Assembly: GCA_003648395.1 (NCBI GenBank)
Contig: QMPB01000058.1
Coordinates: 1 to 13,741, forward strand
Reading direction: 5' to 3'
Source: Bacteroidota bacterium
Lineage (GTDB): Bacteria; Bacteroidota; Bacteroidia; Bacteroidales; UBA1556
DNA length: 13,741 nt
Of this stretch, positions 1 to 6,956 are shown piece by piece. Within the stretch, counting starts at the first letter, position 1, and the number at the start of each line of letters is the position of its first letter. A model generated the notes under the pieces. It was not told the origin of the DNA and made no database searches. It saw only the letters and a list, made by a program, of their open reading frames with translations. The position numbers and the translations under genes are program-made.

Positions 1-417
1 ACTTGGTGTAATAGTTAGAGCTTTATCATAGATAGTGGTGGAGTTTTTAATGTCATCAATAAAAACACTTCCAAAACCAATTTTTGTAAAATACGAAATA
101 TGGAAATTATGATATTTTTCAAATGATTGATAATAGCCTAATCATAGTCCAGTGAATCTATTCTTTATCTTATAATCAGAAACTTGCGGGATATCAGGTG
201 TTATTGATATTATAGAAGTACTTATTTGGCCATAAATTTCTGTATGAAAATCACCACGCATAATAAATGTTCCTCATCCTCCGAACTAAATGCTATTTCT
301 TAACTTGCAAGAAGCAAAGGTTCTTATAGGGCCGCCAAAATGCCCAGATTTGTCATTTTGTTGTGCACTACCAACATATATAATACCGATAATACTATTA
401 ATAAGATACTTAGTCAT
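1..417 (-). pseudogene. Broken gene for a secreted, probably outer-membrane protein (3' end off the window)
   Basis: Reading the minus strand from the ATG at 417-415 gives one continuous frame to the window edge, interrupted by three stops: TAG at 288-286, TGA at 276-274 and TGA at 144-142. There is no frameshift; the same frame stays protein-like between and after the stops. The start looks like a signal peptide (MTKYLINSIIGIIYVGSAQ) followed by a mature-like DKSGHFGGPIRTF segment. After the stops come GTFIMRGDF and a final part rich in alternating aromatic and hydrophobic residues (GYYQSFEKYHNF, YFTKIGFGSVF), suggesting beta structure. From memory, this resembles a Bacteroidota family of secreted proteins with a GGFGGP motif followed by a GGRGGW motif; the function of that family is unknown to me. 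The ATG overlaps the end of the upstream methyltransferase gene by 8 bases, so the intact gene would have been translationally coupled to it. Sequencing error is unlikely to create three clean stops, but cannot be excluded. Confidence 0.7.
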
Positions 418-1165
418 GGCTCTTAATTATCATTACACTTCCTTGCCAATCAGGTATTTCTATTAGCGTTTCAGAAATAGTTTGCATAAATTCTTCCACA
501 GCTTTTCTGTTTCCATCCCAGTTGTGATTATAATCATGGATTATTATTACGCCGCCTTTATTTAGCCGAGGGTAGAAGTAATCTAATGCAGCTTTTGTAG
601 GTTTATATAAATCAGCATCCAAATTTACAAATGCATAATCAATATCATGTTCTTTTGTTAAAGTATCAGGAAAGTATCCCTTAAAGAATTTGATGTTTTT
701 ACCTGCACTTAATAAAGTCTTTACATCATCAAGAATAGAGTCTGAGAAATTCTCTTCACTATATTTTTTATCAGCAGTATTTTCAAATTCTAAATCTTTA
801 GAATTAAAACCTTCGAAGGTGTCGAATAGATAGAAGTTGCGCTCGGGGGCACAAAGGTTAATAATTCTTGCGGTTTCGCCTTTATAAACTCCAAGTTCGG
901 CAAAAGTTCCATCAATATTTTCTCTTTTTATTCTATCTATCTGAAACCAAATATTATAAAGTCTTATTTTGTCGTAGTATGTTTTCTCATAAGCTATAAG
1001 CTCACTATCAATTTCATTATTTTTTACTGCATTTTCCCATTTATAAGGCTTTGCAATTTTGTTAGTCCAAAAATCGCTAAAATAATAAATACCAAATGCT
1101 ATAAATCCTAAAACAAGAGTTATATTTATAATATCAAAAAGCCCTATGGTAAATTCAAAGTCCAT
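410..1165 (-). CDS. Membrane-anchored TylF/MycF-type SAM-dependent methyltransferase
   Basis: This 251-residue protein has one hydrophobic segment at about residues 12-30 and then a soluble domain of the macrocin O-methyltransferase (TylF) type. Visible family features are the SAM-binding loop AELGVYKGETA (89-99), the second strand acid in LFDTFEGF (113-120), the acidic LDADLYKPT block (182-190, likely metal-binding aspartates) and IIHDYNH (208-214). Family members methylate sugar hydroxyls or other small-molecule hydroxyls using a divalent metal; the substrate here cannot be told from sequence. The N-terminal anchor would place the catalytic domain at the membrane, on the cytoplasmic side if it acts with SAM. 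It starts 20 bases after lepB, so co-transcription with lepB is likely, and its stop overlaps the ATG of the broken secreted-protein gene. It is not next to glycan biosynthesis genes in this window. Family assignment is confident; the specific role is not. Confidence 0.85.
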   Translation of the reverse strand: MDFEFTIGLFDIINITLVLGFIAFGIYYFSDFWTNKIAKPYKWENAVKNNEIDSELIAYEKTYYDKIRLYNIWFQIDRIKRENIDGTFAELGVYKGETARIINLCAPERNFYLFDTFEGFNSKDLEFENTADKKYSEENFSDSILDDVKTLLSAGKNIKFFKGYFPDTLTKEHDIDYAFVNLDADLYKPTKAALDYFYPRLNKGGVIIIHDYNHNWDGNRKAVEEFMQTISETLIEIPDWQGSVMIIKSHD

Positions 1166-1185
1166 TATAAGTTTATTTACAATGC

Positions 1186-2811
1186 CTATTCAGGCACAGA
1201 GAATACTCTATCCCAACGAATGCTGCCATTATCAAGATTACGAGAAAGCCATATGAGAGAAGGCGTTCCAACAATATGGTCTTCAGGAACAAATCCCCAA
1301 AAACGCGAATCAGCAGAATTATGTCTATTATCTCCCATCATCCAATAATAGTCCATTTTGAAAGTATAGCTATTAGCTATTTTTCCATTTATTAATATTC
1401 TATCACCTTCAATCTTTAATTCATTGCCTTCATATACCTCAATAATTCTATCATAAAGAATAATATTATTAGTATTAATATCTATGGTAGCATTCTTTTT
1501 AGGAATATAAAGTGGACCAAAATTATCTTGATTCCATTTATAGTTTTCTGGATTGTGAGGGAATATTTCATCCTCTGGATATGCAATACCTTTACGGTAG
1601 GTTAGCTTTATAAGTTTCTCTACTTCAGGGTGATTACTTACTTTCTTTGCCATTTCAGGGCTTAGGTTTATAATGCCTAATCGTGGAAGCTCAGCTTTTG
1701 TAAATAGAGTATCACTTGTTGTATTAGGCAAAAATATTGATTCTATTGCGGCCTTATAATTTTGATTAAAAATTGAACTAGAGTATGAGTTTATTTCACT
1801 GGCAGATAATCCAATTTTTTCAAGTTCAGGACCCGTAATAGTTTTGGTTTTTCCTAAAATAAAATACTCAGTTTCATAATTATTAGGCATATCTGCTTTT
1901 TTGCCATTAATATATATATCCTGGTTTTTTATTTCTAAAGTATCGCCAGCAATAGCAATACACCTTTTAATATAGTTTTCTCTTTTGTCGGCAGGTCGAG
2001 CTACAATATCGCCAAATGGCTGACCAGTATTAGGGTTTATTGCCCCAGGTCTATTAACCGTACTCCATCCAAATTCTCTAACCATAGCATAATAACTTCT
2101 ATCTTGTCGGTTAAGAGCCACAGTATCGCCATCAGGATAATTAAAAACTACGATATCGTTATTGGTAATATTTCTGAAACCAGAATAACGATGGTAAGGA
2201 AGTTTTATCCACTCTAAATATGATTTTGCAGTGGCGCTCCATGGTAAAGTATGATGAACAAAAGGAAAGGCTAGGGGAGTATTTGGTACTTTAGGACCAA
2301 AGGCCAATTTGCTTACAAATAAGTAATCGCCAACCATCAACGATTTCTCCATTGATGGAGTTGGTATTGTATAAGCTTCAAAAACAAATGTTCTGATAAT
2401 AGTAGCAGCAAATGTTGCAAAGATTATAGCATCAATCCATTCTCTAACTTTTGATTTTGTAAATGGAGGTCTTTCTTCTAATTTTTGGTATTTTTCTTCT
2501 TCCTTAAAGCCTAAATATGGTAAATATGCATATGGAAATAGTATCGCTACTGCTTGTTCCCAGAATAAGTTTTTATTAAAAGTCTTTGCTGTTTCTGCAA
2601 TCATTAGAAACACCATAAATAAATTTATATATGGTAAAAAAACAAAAACTAACCACCATATTGGCTTTTCAATTATTTTTACCCAGATATATGCATTATA
2701 GAACGGGATTAGTGCAACCCATTTGTTAAATCCTGCTTTCTCAAAAATTTGCATTAGCCCAATAATTGAAGGTATTGCAAGTACTAGTATTATTATATAA
2801 AATGTTTCCAT
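1186..2811 (-). CDS. lepB: Signal peptidase I with N-terminal DUF5684-like membrane domain
   Basis: This inner-membrane serine protease removes signal peptides from exported proteins. Residues 1-105 form a hydrophobic, multi-spanning domain of DUF5684 type (starting [10 protein letters not shown], with [17 protein letters not shown]). A further membrane segment spans about 123-145, just before the catalytic region. The nucleophile is Ser153 in PTPSMEKSL, the general-base lysine is Lys282 in [14 protein letters not shown], and the conserved [11 protein letters not shown] box is at 493-503. At 541 residues it is much longer than E. coli LepB (324). The excess comes from the N-terminal domain and from long inserts, roughly 172-275 and 300-440, between the catalytic boxes. 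Long LepB proteins of this kind are normal in Bacteroidota. It lies 101 bases after dapB and ends in TAG, 20 bases before the methyltransferase gene. All catalytic residues are present, so the enzyme should be active. Confidence 0.96.
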   Translation of the reverse strand: METFYIIILVLAIPSIIGLMQIFEKAGFNKWVALIPFYNAYIWVKIIEKPIWWLVFVFLPYINLFMVFLMIAETAKTFNKNLFWEQAVAILFPYAYLPYLGFKEEEKYQKLEERPPFTKSKVREWIDAIIFATFAATIIRTFVFEAYTIPTPSMEKSLMVGDYLFVSKLAFGPKVPNTPLAFPFVHHTLPWSATAKSYLEWIKLPYHRYSGFRNITNNDIVVFNYPDGDTVALNRQDRSYYAMVREFGWSTVNRPGAINPNTGQPFGDIVARPADKRENYIKRCIAIAGDTLEIKNQDIYINGKKADMPNNYETEYFILGKTKTITGPELEKIGLSASEINSYSSSIFNQNYKAAIESIFLPNTTSDTLFTKAELPRLGIINLSPEMAKKVSNHPEVEKLIKLTYRKGIAYPEDEIFPHNPENYKWNQDNFGPLYIPKKNATIDINTNNIILYDRIIEVYEGNELKIEGDRILINGKIANSYTFKMDYYWMMGDNRHNSADSRFWGFVPEDHIVGTPSLIWLSRNLDNGSIRWDRVFSVPE

Positions 2812-2845
2812 AATTATTCTTTCTTATTACAGTGTTAAAATTTAT

Positions 2846-2868
2846 TTTATAAGTAGTTTGCTTATAAA
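2846..2868. repeat. Inverted repeat (8-bp arms) between dapB and lepB
   Basis: The arms TTTATAAG (2846-2853) and CTTATAAA (2861-2868) are perfect reverse complements around a 7-base spacer, TAGTTTG. The repeat lies 45-67 bases after the dapB stop and 35-57 bases before the lepB start. The stem has only one G-C pair and no clear T run follows it on the minus strand, so it is a poor terminator. It could be an operator or a processing hairpin in the lepB leader, or chance in AT-rich DNA. Confidence 0.35.
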
Positions 2869-2912
2869 TTTATCTAAAGCTAATTAACGTGTTTTATATT
2901 AGTATATTATTG

Positions 2913-3638
2913 TTATGAAAAAAAGACTTCTTTAAATTCATAAAACCCTTTTTTATCTTTTAACCACTCTGCTGCAATAACTGCACCTGTGGCAAATCCT
3001 TTTCTGTTTTTGGCAGTGTGAGTTATTTCAATACTGTCAATATCAGACTCAAAAATAGTAGTGTGAGTGCCAGCTACTGGGTCAATTCTTTCTGCATATA
3101 TCATAATTTCATTTGGATTGTTGTCATTAGAATTAGTATCAAGTTTCCAATTGTTTTTTCTATCCAAATTAGTTATTACCTCATTCGCAATACTTATGGC
3201 TGTGCCACTTGGCATATCAAGTTTGCCAGCATGATGCACTTCTTTAATACTCACGTCATATTCATCATACTTATTCATTAGTTTGGCAAGTTCTTTATTC
3301 AGCTTAAAGAAAATATTTACTCCAATACTAAAATTTGATGCCCAAATAAATGCTAAATCTTTAGAAAGAATAGTGTTTTTAATATCTTTAAATGAATCGT
3401 TCCAGCCAGTGGTACCAACAACAAGAGGTAGGTTTAGCTCAATGCAATTATTAATATTATTGATAATGCTATTTGGAGTACTAAAATCTATAGCAACATC
3501 AGCTTTTAATAGCCGGTCGTTCTTCTCTTGCCAATCAGTTTCATTGTCAATAGTGGCAATAATTATATGCCCACGCTCCATGGCTAATTCTTCAATGGCC
3601 TTTCCCATTCGTCCATAACCTAAAAGTGCAATATTCAT
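2913..3638 (-). CDS. dapB: 4-hydroxy-tetrahydrodipicolinate reductase
   Basis: DapB carries out the NAD(P)H-dependent reduction step of the diaminopimelate pathway, which feeds lysine and peptidoglycan synthesis in the cytoplasm. The protein opens with the nucleotide-binding glycine motif GYGRMGKAIE (7-16). It has the VVGTTGW block (73-79) and the substrate-binding and catalytic block EVHHAGKLDMPSGTA (133-147), with His135-His136 and Lys139. The 241-residue length is typical for the Bacteroidota enzyme, slightly shorter than the E. coli one (273). It follows the DUF5683 gene by only 3 bases and therefore belongs to the parA-parB-DUF5683-dapB transcription unit. Nothing is missing or unusual in the sequence. 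Confidence 0.97.
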   Translation of the reverse strand: MNIALLGYGRMGKAIEELAMERGHIIIATIDNETDWQEKNDRLLKADVAIDFSTPNSIINNINNCIELNLPLVVGTTGWNDSFKDIKNTILSKDLAFIWASNFSIGVNIFFKLNKELAKLMNKYDEYDVSIKEVHHAGKLDMPSGTAISIANEVITNLDRKNNWKLDTNSNDNNPNEIMIYAERIDPVAGTHTTIFESDIDSIEITHTAKNRKGFATGAVIAAEWLKDKKGFYEFKEVFFS

Positions 3639-3641
3639 AGT

Positions 3642-4208
3642 TTAAAAATTTAGTGAAACACCAATTCCTGTAGCGTTGGTTTGGTAAGTTCCCAATGTGG
3701 GCTCTATACTCGGTTTAATACGGATACTAAGGTCGTTGCTCATATCGTAATCAAAAAAATGTGCGTCAACAACAGCATCAAGTGCTTGTATGGCGTATAA
3801 GGTGATCGTCATAATAATATAAAAATCACGATCTTTCCAGTATAGGTTTTTTAGTACTCTTATGTTTTCCGTAGTATATTGTGGTAGTATGTCTTCGTTT
3901 CCGGGAGTGTCCTCAATTCTAGCAATATATGCATCACGAAATTCTATATAATTCTTATGATTATCTATAACCAAATAAGTAAGTCCTGTAAAGCCAGCAT
4001 AGATTATAGGAATTTTCCAATATTTCTTATTATATGCCTGGCCTAATCCTGGAAGTCCTAAGGATAGAAAGCCTGCTAGTTTTGGAGAGTGAGAACTTGT
4101 ATCTTGATGTATTTCAATACCCTCAACATCTAGCTTGCCAGTATCCTGAGCTTTGATGCTAGATGCAGTTATGAGCAGTAGAGAAATTATGATAAGATAC
4201 TTATACAT
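3642..4208 (-). CDS. DUF5683-type conserved exported/membrane protein
   Basis: This 188-residue protein begins with a Sec signal peptide (about residues 1-20, ending SSIKAQ). A low-complexity linker leads to the conserved block KLAGFLSLGLPGLGQAYNKK (43-62), then hydrophobic stretches near 68-82 and 128-146. The C-terminus reads GIGVSLNF, ending in an aromatic residue as many outer-membrane barrels do. The block, length and position between parB and dapB match the DUF5683 family of Bacteroidota. Its function is not known to me. The gene is 5 bases after parB and 3 bases before dapB, so it is almost certainly co-transcribed with both. The signal peptide and hydrophobic segments place it in the envelope, and its neighbours suggest, without proving, a role linked to growth or division. 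Confidence 0.8.
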   Translation of the reverse strand: MYKYLIIISLLLITASSIKAQDTGKLDVEGIEIHQDTSSHSPKLAGFLSLGLPGLGQAYNKKYWKIPIIYAGFTGLTYLVIDNHKNYIEFRDAYIARIEDTPGNEDILPQYTTENIRVLKNLYWKDRDFYIIMTITLYAIQALDAVVDAHFFDYDMSNDLSIRIKPSIEPTLGTYQTNATGIGVSLNF

Positions 4209-4213
4209 TATCT

Positions 4214-5101
4214 TTATAAATTAAGTAGTTTATCAATTAGTAAATCTAATTCGCTATCATTTTTAAAAGAAATATTAATACTTCCTTTGCCTTTTATATT
4301 GCGTTTAATTATAGACCCTTTACCAAACTGTTTTGATAATTTTGTATTAAGTTTTTCGTATTTAAAAGGTAAGCCAATTTTGGTTTTGGTAGTAATAGTA
4401 TTTTTATCTTGTATTTTTCTACTAAGTTCTTCAACCTGACGTACCGATAGTCTATTCTTTATTATTTCATCAAATATATATATCTGATCTTGCTCCGATT
4501 CAATACTTATTAAAGCACGAGCATGTCCCATGGAAATTTTATCCTCTCTAAGTCCTAATTGAATAGAATTTGGTAGTTTTAGTAAGCGTAAGTAATTATT
4601 AATTGTACTACGTTTTTTTCCTACTTTTTTACCAAGGTCTTCCATATTAATATCACAATCTTGAATAAGATGTTGGTAGCTCAATGCAATTTCTAAGGCG
4701 TTAAGGTCCTGGCGCTGAATATTTTCTACTAAAGCCATTTCAAGAGCTTCGGTATCGTTGGCCTCACGTATATATGCAGGAATTACTTTAAGGTCAATTA
4801 GCTTTGAAGCTCTAAATCTACGCTCACCACTAATCAACTCATATTTATTATTACTGATTTTACGAACAGTAATAGGTTGAATTATACCTTGATGTTTTAT
4901 GGAATCAGCAAGTTGTTCAAGTAATTCTAAGTCAAACTCTTTTCGAGGTTGCTCGCTATTTGTTTCAATTAAATTTAATGGAATATCGGCAATGGCTCCT
5001 GTGGAGTTTGCTCCAATATTGCTACCGTCAGCTCTTTCGTAATTGCTACTTTCTAATAAGGCACCTAATCCTCTTCCTAAAGCACTTTTTTTAGCAGTCA
5101 T
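4214..5101 (-). CDS. parB: Chromosome-partitioning protein ParB (Spo0J type)
   Basis: ParB is the CTP-dependent DNA clamp that loads at parS sites near the origin and works with ParA to segregate chromosomes. The 295-residue protein has the expected order: a basic N-terminus with the conserved LGRGLGALL motif (8-16), thought to engage ParA; an N-terminal CTPase domain with GERRFRA (92-98) and ENIQRQDLNALEIA (126-139); a helix-turn-helix region near 152-172 (INMEDLGKKVGKKRSTINNY); and a C-terminal dimerisation region ending in a hydrophobic LDLLIDKLLNL. Its ATG overlaps the last base of the parA TAA, so the two are translationally coupled. The complete domain set and a genomic neighbourhood of housekeeping genes indicate the chromosomal rather than a plasmid system. 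I found no parS-like 16-mer in this window. Confidence 0.96.
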   Translation of the reverse strand: MTAKKSALGRGLGALLESSNYERADGSNIGANSTGAIADIPLNLIETNSEQPRKEFDLELLEQLADSIKHQGIIQPITVRKISNNKYELISGERRFRASKLIDLKVIPAYIREANDTEALEMALVENIQRQDLNALEIALSYQHLIQDCDINMEDLGKKVGKKRSTINNYLRLLKLPNSIQLGLREDKISMGHARALISIESEQDQIYIFDEIIKNRLSVRQVEELSRKIQDKNTITTKTKIGLPFKYEKLNTKLSKQFGKGSIIKRNIKGKGSINISFKNDSELDLLIDKLLNL

Positions 5102-5901
5102 TATTTCTTCTTTTTATCTATATTGACAACCTTAGTCATGTCGTTTCTTTGCAAAATTTCTTTACTCAAGTTTAAGTAATTTGTAGAACCCTTACTATTT
5201 ATGTCATGAAGCATAATTGGCTCACCAAAACTTGGTGCTTCTCCTAAACGAGTATTTCTATGAATGATTGTGCTAAATACAATATTTTCGAAATGCGTTC
5301 TAACGTCTTGTACAACCTGTTTTGCTAATCTTAGTCGAGAATCAAACATGGTTAGTAGTATACCTTCAATGTCTAGTTTGTTATTTAGTCTATCCTGAAC
5401 TATTCTAATGGTATTTAATAACTTACCAAGACCCTCGAGAGCAAAATATTCACATTGAACAGGAATAATTACCGAATCAGCAGCAGTTAATGCATTTACT
5501 GTAATTAGGCCAAGAGAAGGGGAGCAGTCAATAATTACAAAATCGTAATCATCTTTAATTTTATCAATTGCACTACGCATCATCATTTCACGATTTGGCA
5601 TATTGATAATTTCTATTTCGGCACCAACAAGGTCAATATGACCAGGTAATAAGTCCAAGTTTGGAGTTTTAGTTTCTAAAACTATACTTTGTGGTTTTAC
5701 ATCATCAACAATACATTCGTAAATGCTTGTTTTTATATCATTAGGGTCATAACCTACTCCTGAGGTAGCATTTGCTTGCGGGTCAGCATCAATAAGAAGT
5801 GTTTTATACTCTAATATTGCTAATCCTGCCGCCAAGTTTATAGCCGTGGTGGTTTTGCCTACTCCACCTTTTTGATTTGCTATTGCAATTACTTTTCCCA
5901 T
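5101..5901 (-). CDS. parA: Chromosome-partitioning ATPase ParA (Soj type)
   Basis: ParA is the deviant-Walker ATPase that binds DNA nonspecifically as an ATP dimer and moves ParB-parS complexes. The protein starts [20 protein letters not shown], with the deviant Walker A motif KGGVGKTT at 11-18. The Walker A' segment LIDADPQAN (37-44 region) and the Walker B strand [11 protein letters not shown] (about 121-131) are both present. The length of 266 residues is typical of chromosomal Soj/ParA and lacks the N-terminal DNA-binding extension of large plasmid ParA proteins. The gene overlaps parB by 1 base and lies 72 bases after the hydrolase gene stop, with no terminator between them. It could thus be transcribed from a promoter in that gap or by read-through. 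A tandem decamer repeat lies 31-50 bases upstream of its start. Confidence 0.97.
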   Translation of the reverse strand: MGKVIAIANQKGGVGKTTTAINLAAGLAILEYKTLLIDADPQANATSGVGYDPNDIKTSIYECIVDDVKPQSIVLETKTPNLDLLPGHIDLVGAEIEIINMPNREMMMRSAIDKIKDDYDFVIIDCSPSLGLITVNALTAADSVIIPVQCEYFALEGLGKLLNTIRIVQDRLNNKLDIEGILLTMFDSRLRLAKQVVQDVRTHFENIVFSTIIHRNTRLGEAPSFGEPIMLHDINSKGSTNYLNLSKEILQRNDMTKVVNIDKKKK

Positions 5902-5931
5902 ATGTTTATTTATTTTATAATATTTTCATTA

Positions 5932-5951
5932 ATAAATAGCTATAAATAGCT
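5932..5951. repeat. Exact tandem repeat of a 10-mer upstream of parA
   Basis: ATAAATAGCT occurs twice without a gap (5932-5941 and 5942-5951), containing the palindrome ATAGCTAT across the junction. It is 31-50 bases upstream of the parA start codon, in the only intergenic space of this end of the array. Position and phasing (one helical turn per unit) would suit a regulatory protein site, but the DNA is AT-rich and chance is possible. Confidence 0.4.
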
Positions 5952-5973
5952 TGATTCCTCACTTAATAATAAT

Positions 5974-6663
5974 CTATAACGAACTAGAATCTATTGTAGT
6001 ACCTATATCTATAAATTTTAGTTTTTTACCTTTGGACTCAAATTTTAGTTTTGCCGCTTCTTTTTCTACTAAAATATATCCAAATGTATCATAATGCATA
6101 GCAATTATGTTATTGCAATCAATAAAATCGCTAGCAATAATAGCTTCGTCAACTCCCATTGTAAAATTATCGCCAATAGGTAGTATGGCAAAATCTAATT
6201 TATAGAGCTTAGGAATAAGTTGCATATCCATCATAAGACCAGTATCTCCAGCATGGTAAAAAGTTTCCTTAGGAGTTTCTATAATAAAACTTCCAGGATT
6301 TCCTCCCGATGCTCCATCAGGCATAACACTTGAATGCTGAGCCGTAAAGTATGTTAGAGTTCCAAAATCAAACTTCCATTTGCCACCAATATTCATGGGA
6401 TGTCCATTCTCAATTCCTTTTGCTGCAAACCAGTTAATAATCTCAAAATTTGAAATTAGTTTAGCTCCAGTACGTTTTGCGATGTTTTCCACATCAGCAA
6501 TATGATCCTCATGACCGTGAGTTATTAAGATATAATCACATTCAATGGTGTCTATATTAATGTCTCCAGCCAATTCGTTTGGCGAAATAAATGGGTCAAT
6601 TAATAGCTTGGCATTTTCTAGTTCAATATGCCAGCACGCGTGTCCGTAGTTTGTTAATTTCAT
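5974..6663 (-). CDS. Metallo-beta-lactamase-fold metal-dependent hydrolase (UPF0173/UlaG-like)
   Basis: This 229-residue cytoplasmic protein has the metal ligands of the metallo-beta-lactamase superfamily. HGHEDH is at 49-54 (His49, His51, Asp53, His54), His110 lies in YFTAQHSS, Asp140 in YHAGDTGLM and His190 in IAMHYDTFG. The opening MKLTNYGHACWHIE and the short length match the UPF0173/UlaG-like branch of predicted metal-dependent hydrolases. This branch lacks the extra domains of RNase J or glyoxalase II. The true substrate is unknown; UlaG itself acts on L-ascorbate-6-phosphate lactone, but that should not be transferred to this protein. It ends in TAG 72 bases before parA. Its start is preceded by about 130 bases of leader with two hairpins and a TACCTTTG promoter element, so it probably heads its own transcription unit and may read into parA. 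Confidence 0.87.
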   Translation of the reverse strand: MKLTNYGHACWHIELENAKLLIDPFISPNELAGDINIDTIECDYILITHGHEDHIADVENIAKRTGAKLISNFEIINWFAAKGIENGHPMNIGGKWKFDFGTLTYFTAQHSSVMPDGASGGNPGSFIIETPKETFYHAGDTGLMMDMQLIPKLYKLDFAILPIGDNFTMGVDEAIIASDFIDCNNIIAMHYDTFGYILVEKEAAKLKFESKGKKLKFIDIGTTIDSSSL

Positions 6664-6690
6664 ATCTTATTTATTTTAAAGAACAGTATT

Positions 6691-6729
6691 CACTATTCTT
6701 ACTTCCACTAATTAGAAGTAAATATAGTG
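6691..6729 (-). other. Extended hairpin in the leader of the hydrolase gene
   Basis: The outer arms CACTAT (6691-6696) and ATAGTG (6724-6729) and the inner arms TTACTTC (6699-6705) and GAAGTAA (6715-6721) pair around a 9-base loop, interrupted by one 2x2 internal loop. That gives 13 pairs over 39 bases. No T run follows on the minus strand, so it is not an obvious terminator. It ends 28 bases before the hydrolase start codon, where it could affect translation or mRNA stability. Confidence 0.5.
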
Positions 6730-6732
6730 TAT

Positions 6733-6750
6733 CTAGTTGGTTACCAATAG
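6733..6750 (-). other. Second small hairpin in the hydrolase gene leader
   Basis: CTAGTTGG (6733-6740) and CCAATAG (6744-6750) pair with one bulged base around a TTA loop, giving seven pairs. It is three bases from the larger hairpin at 6691-6729 and lies in the same predicted leader transcript. Weak on its own, it is noted because the two occur together in a leader that has room for a structured element. Confidence 0.35.
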
Positions 6751-6796
6751 TTATATATGTATGAAGCTATCATTTAATACAAATTAGTAACAACCA

Positions 6797-6804
6797 CAAA
6801 GGTA
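6797..6804 (-). promoter_or_regulatory. Candidate -7 promoter element TACCTTTG for the hydrolase gene
   Basis: On the minus strand the sequence reads TACCTTTG, an exact match to the Bacteroidota -7 consensus TAnnTTTG. It directly abuts the T run of the upstream terminator and sits 134 bases before the hydrolase ATG. I see no clear TTTG at the -33 position. The location between a terminator and a gene start supports the call. Confidence 0.45.
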
Positions 6805-6840
6805 AAAAAAAAGAACTGTATATTAAAATGACATACAGTT
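6804..6840 (-). terminator. Second (distal) intrinsic terminator after the DUF3276 gene
   Basis: On the minus strand AACTGTAT and ATACAGTT (6833-6840 and 6814-6821) form an 8-bp stem with an 11-base loop, followed at once by a run of nine T residues (A run 6804-6812 on the plus strand). The T run is only on the minus-strand side, so it serves minus-strand transcription. It acts as a backup to the terminator at 6889-6925. Confidence 0.75.
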
Positions 6841-6888
6841 TTATTTCAACAAAATTATAATGAGTATAATTCTTAGTTTTTATACACA

Positions 6889-6925
6889 AAAAGCTTGATA
6901 AATCATTAATGTTTATCAAGCTTTT
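6889..6925 (-). terminator. First intrinsic terminator after the DUF3276 gene
   Basis: A perfect 14-bp stem (6889-6902 with 6912-6925; core AAGCTTGATAAA/TTTATCAAGCTT) surrounds a 9-base loop. A residues flank one side and T residues the other, so it could act in both directions. It lies 32 bases after the DUF3276 stop codon. No plus-strand gene approaches it, so the minus strand is the relevant one. Confidence 0.8.
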
Positions 6926-6956
6926 AATGTCATAACTTATAAAAAAGTAGGTAGTT

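Noticed and set aside
142..276. Reassignment of TGA to tryptophan, suggested by two TGA codons in the left-edge frame and by no intact gene here ending in TGA (11 TAA, 3 TAG)
   Set aside because: A TAG also interrupts the same frame, and tryptophans in intact genes (for example about 14 in LepB) are all TGG. A TGA-reassigned AT-rich genome would show many TGA codons breaking these genes.
2880..2895. Possible parS-like site around the ACGTGT sequence in the dapB-lepB gap
   Set aside because: Only a few bases agree with the parS palindrome core and the sequence is not palindromic.
3018..3618. Two plus-strand open frames opposite dapB
   Set aside because: They lie antisense to a clearly functional dapB, show no recognisable domain and have no promoter or spacing of their own; they are reading-frame shadows.
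6664..6956. Possible small RNA or tRNA gene in the 293-base gap between the hydrolase and DUF3276 genes
   Set aside because: I see no cloverleaf or CCA end. The gap is accounted for by two terminators, a promoter element and a leader with hairpins.
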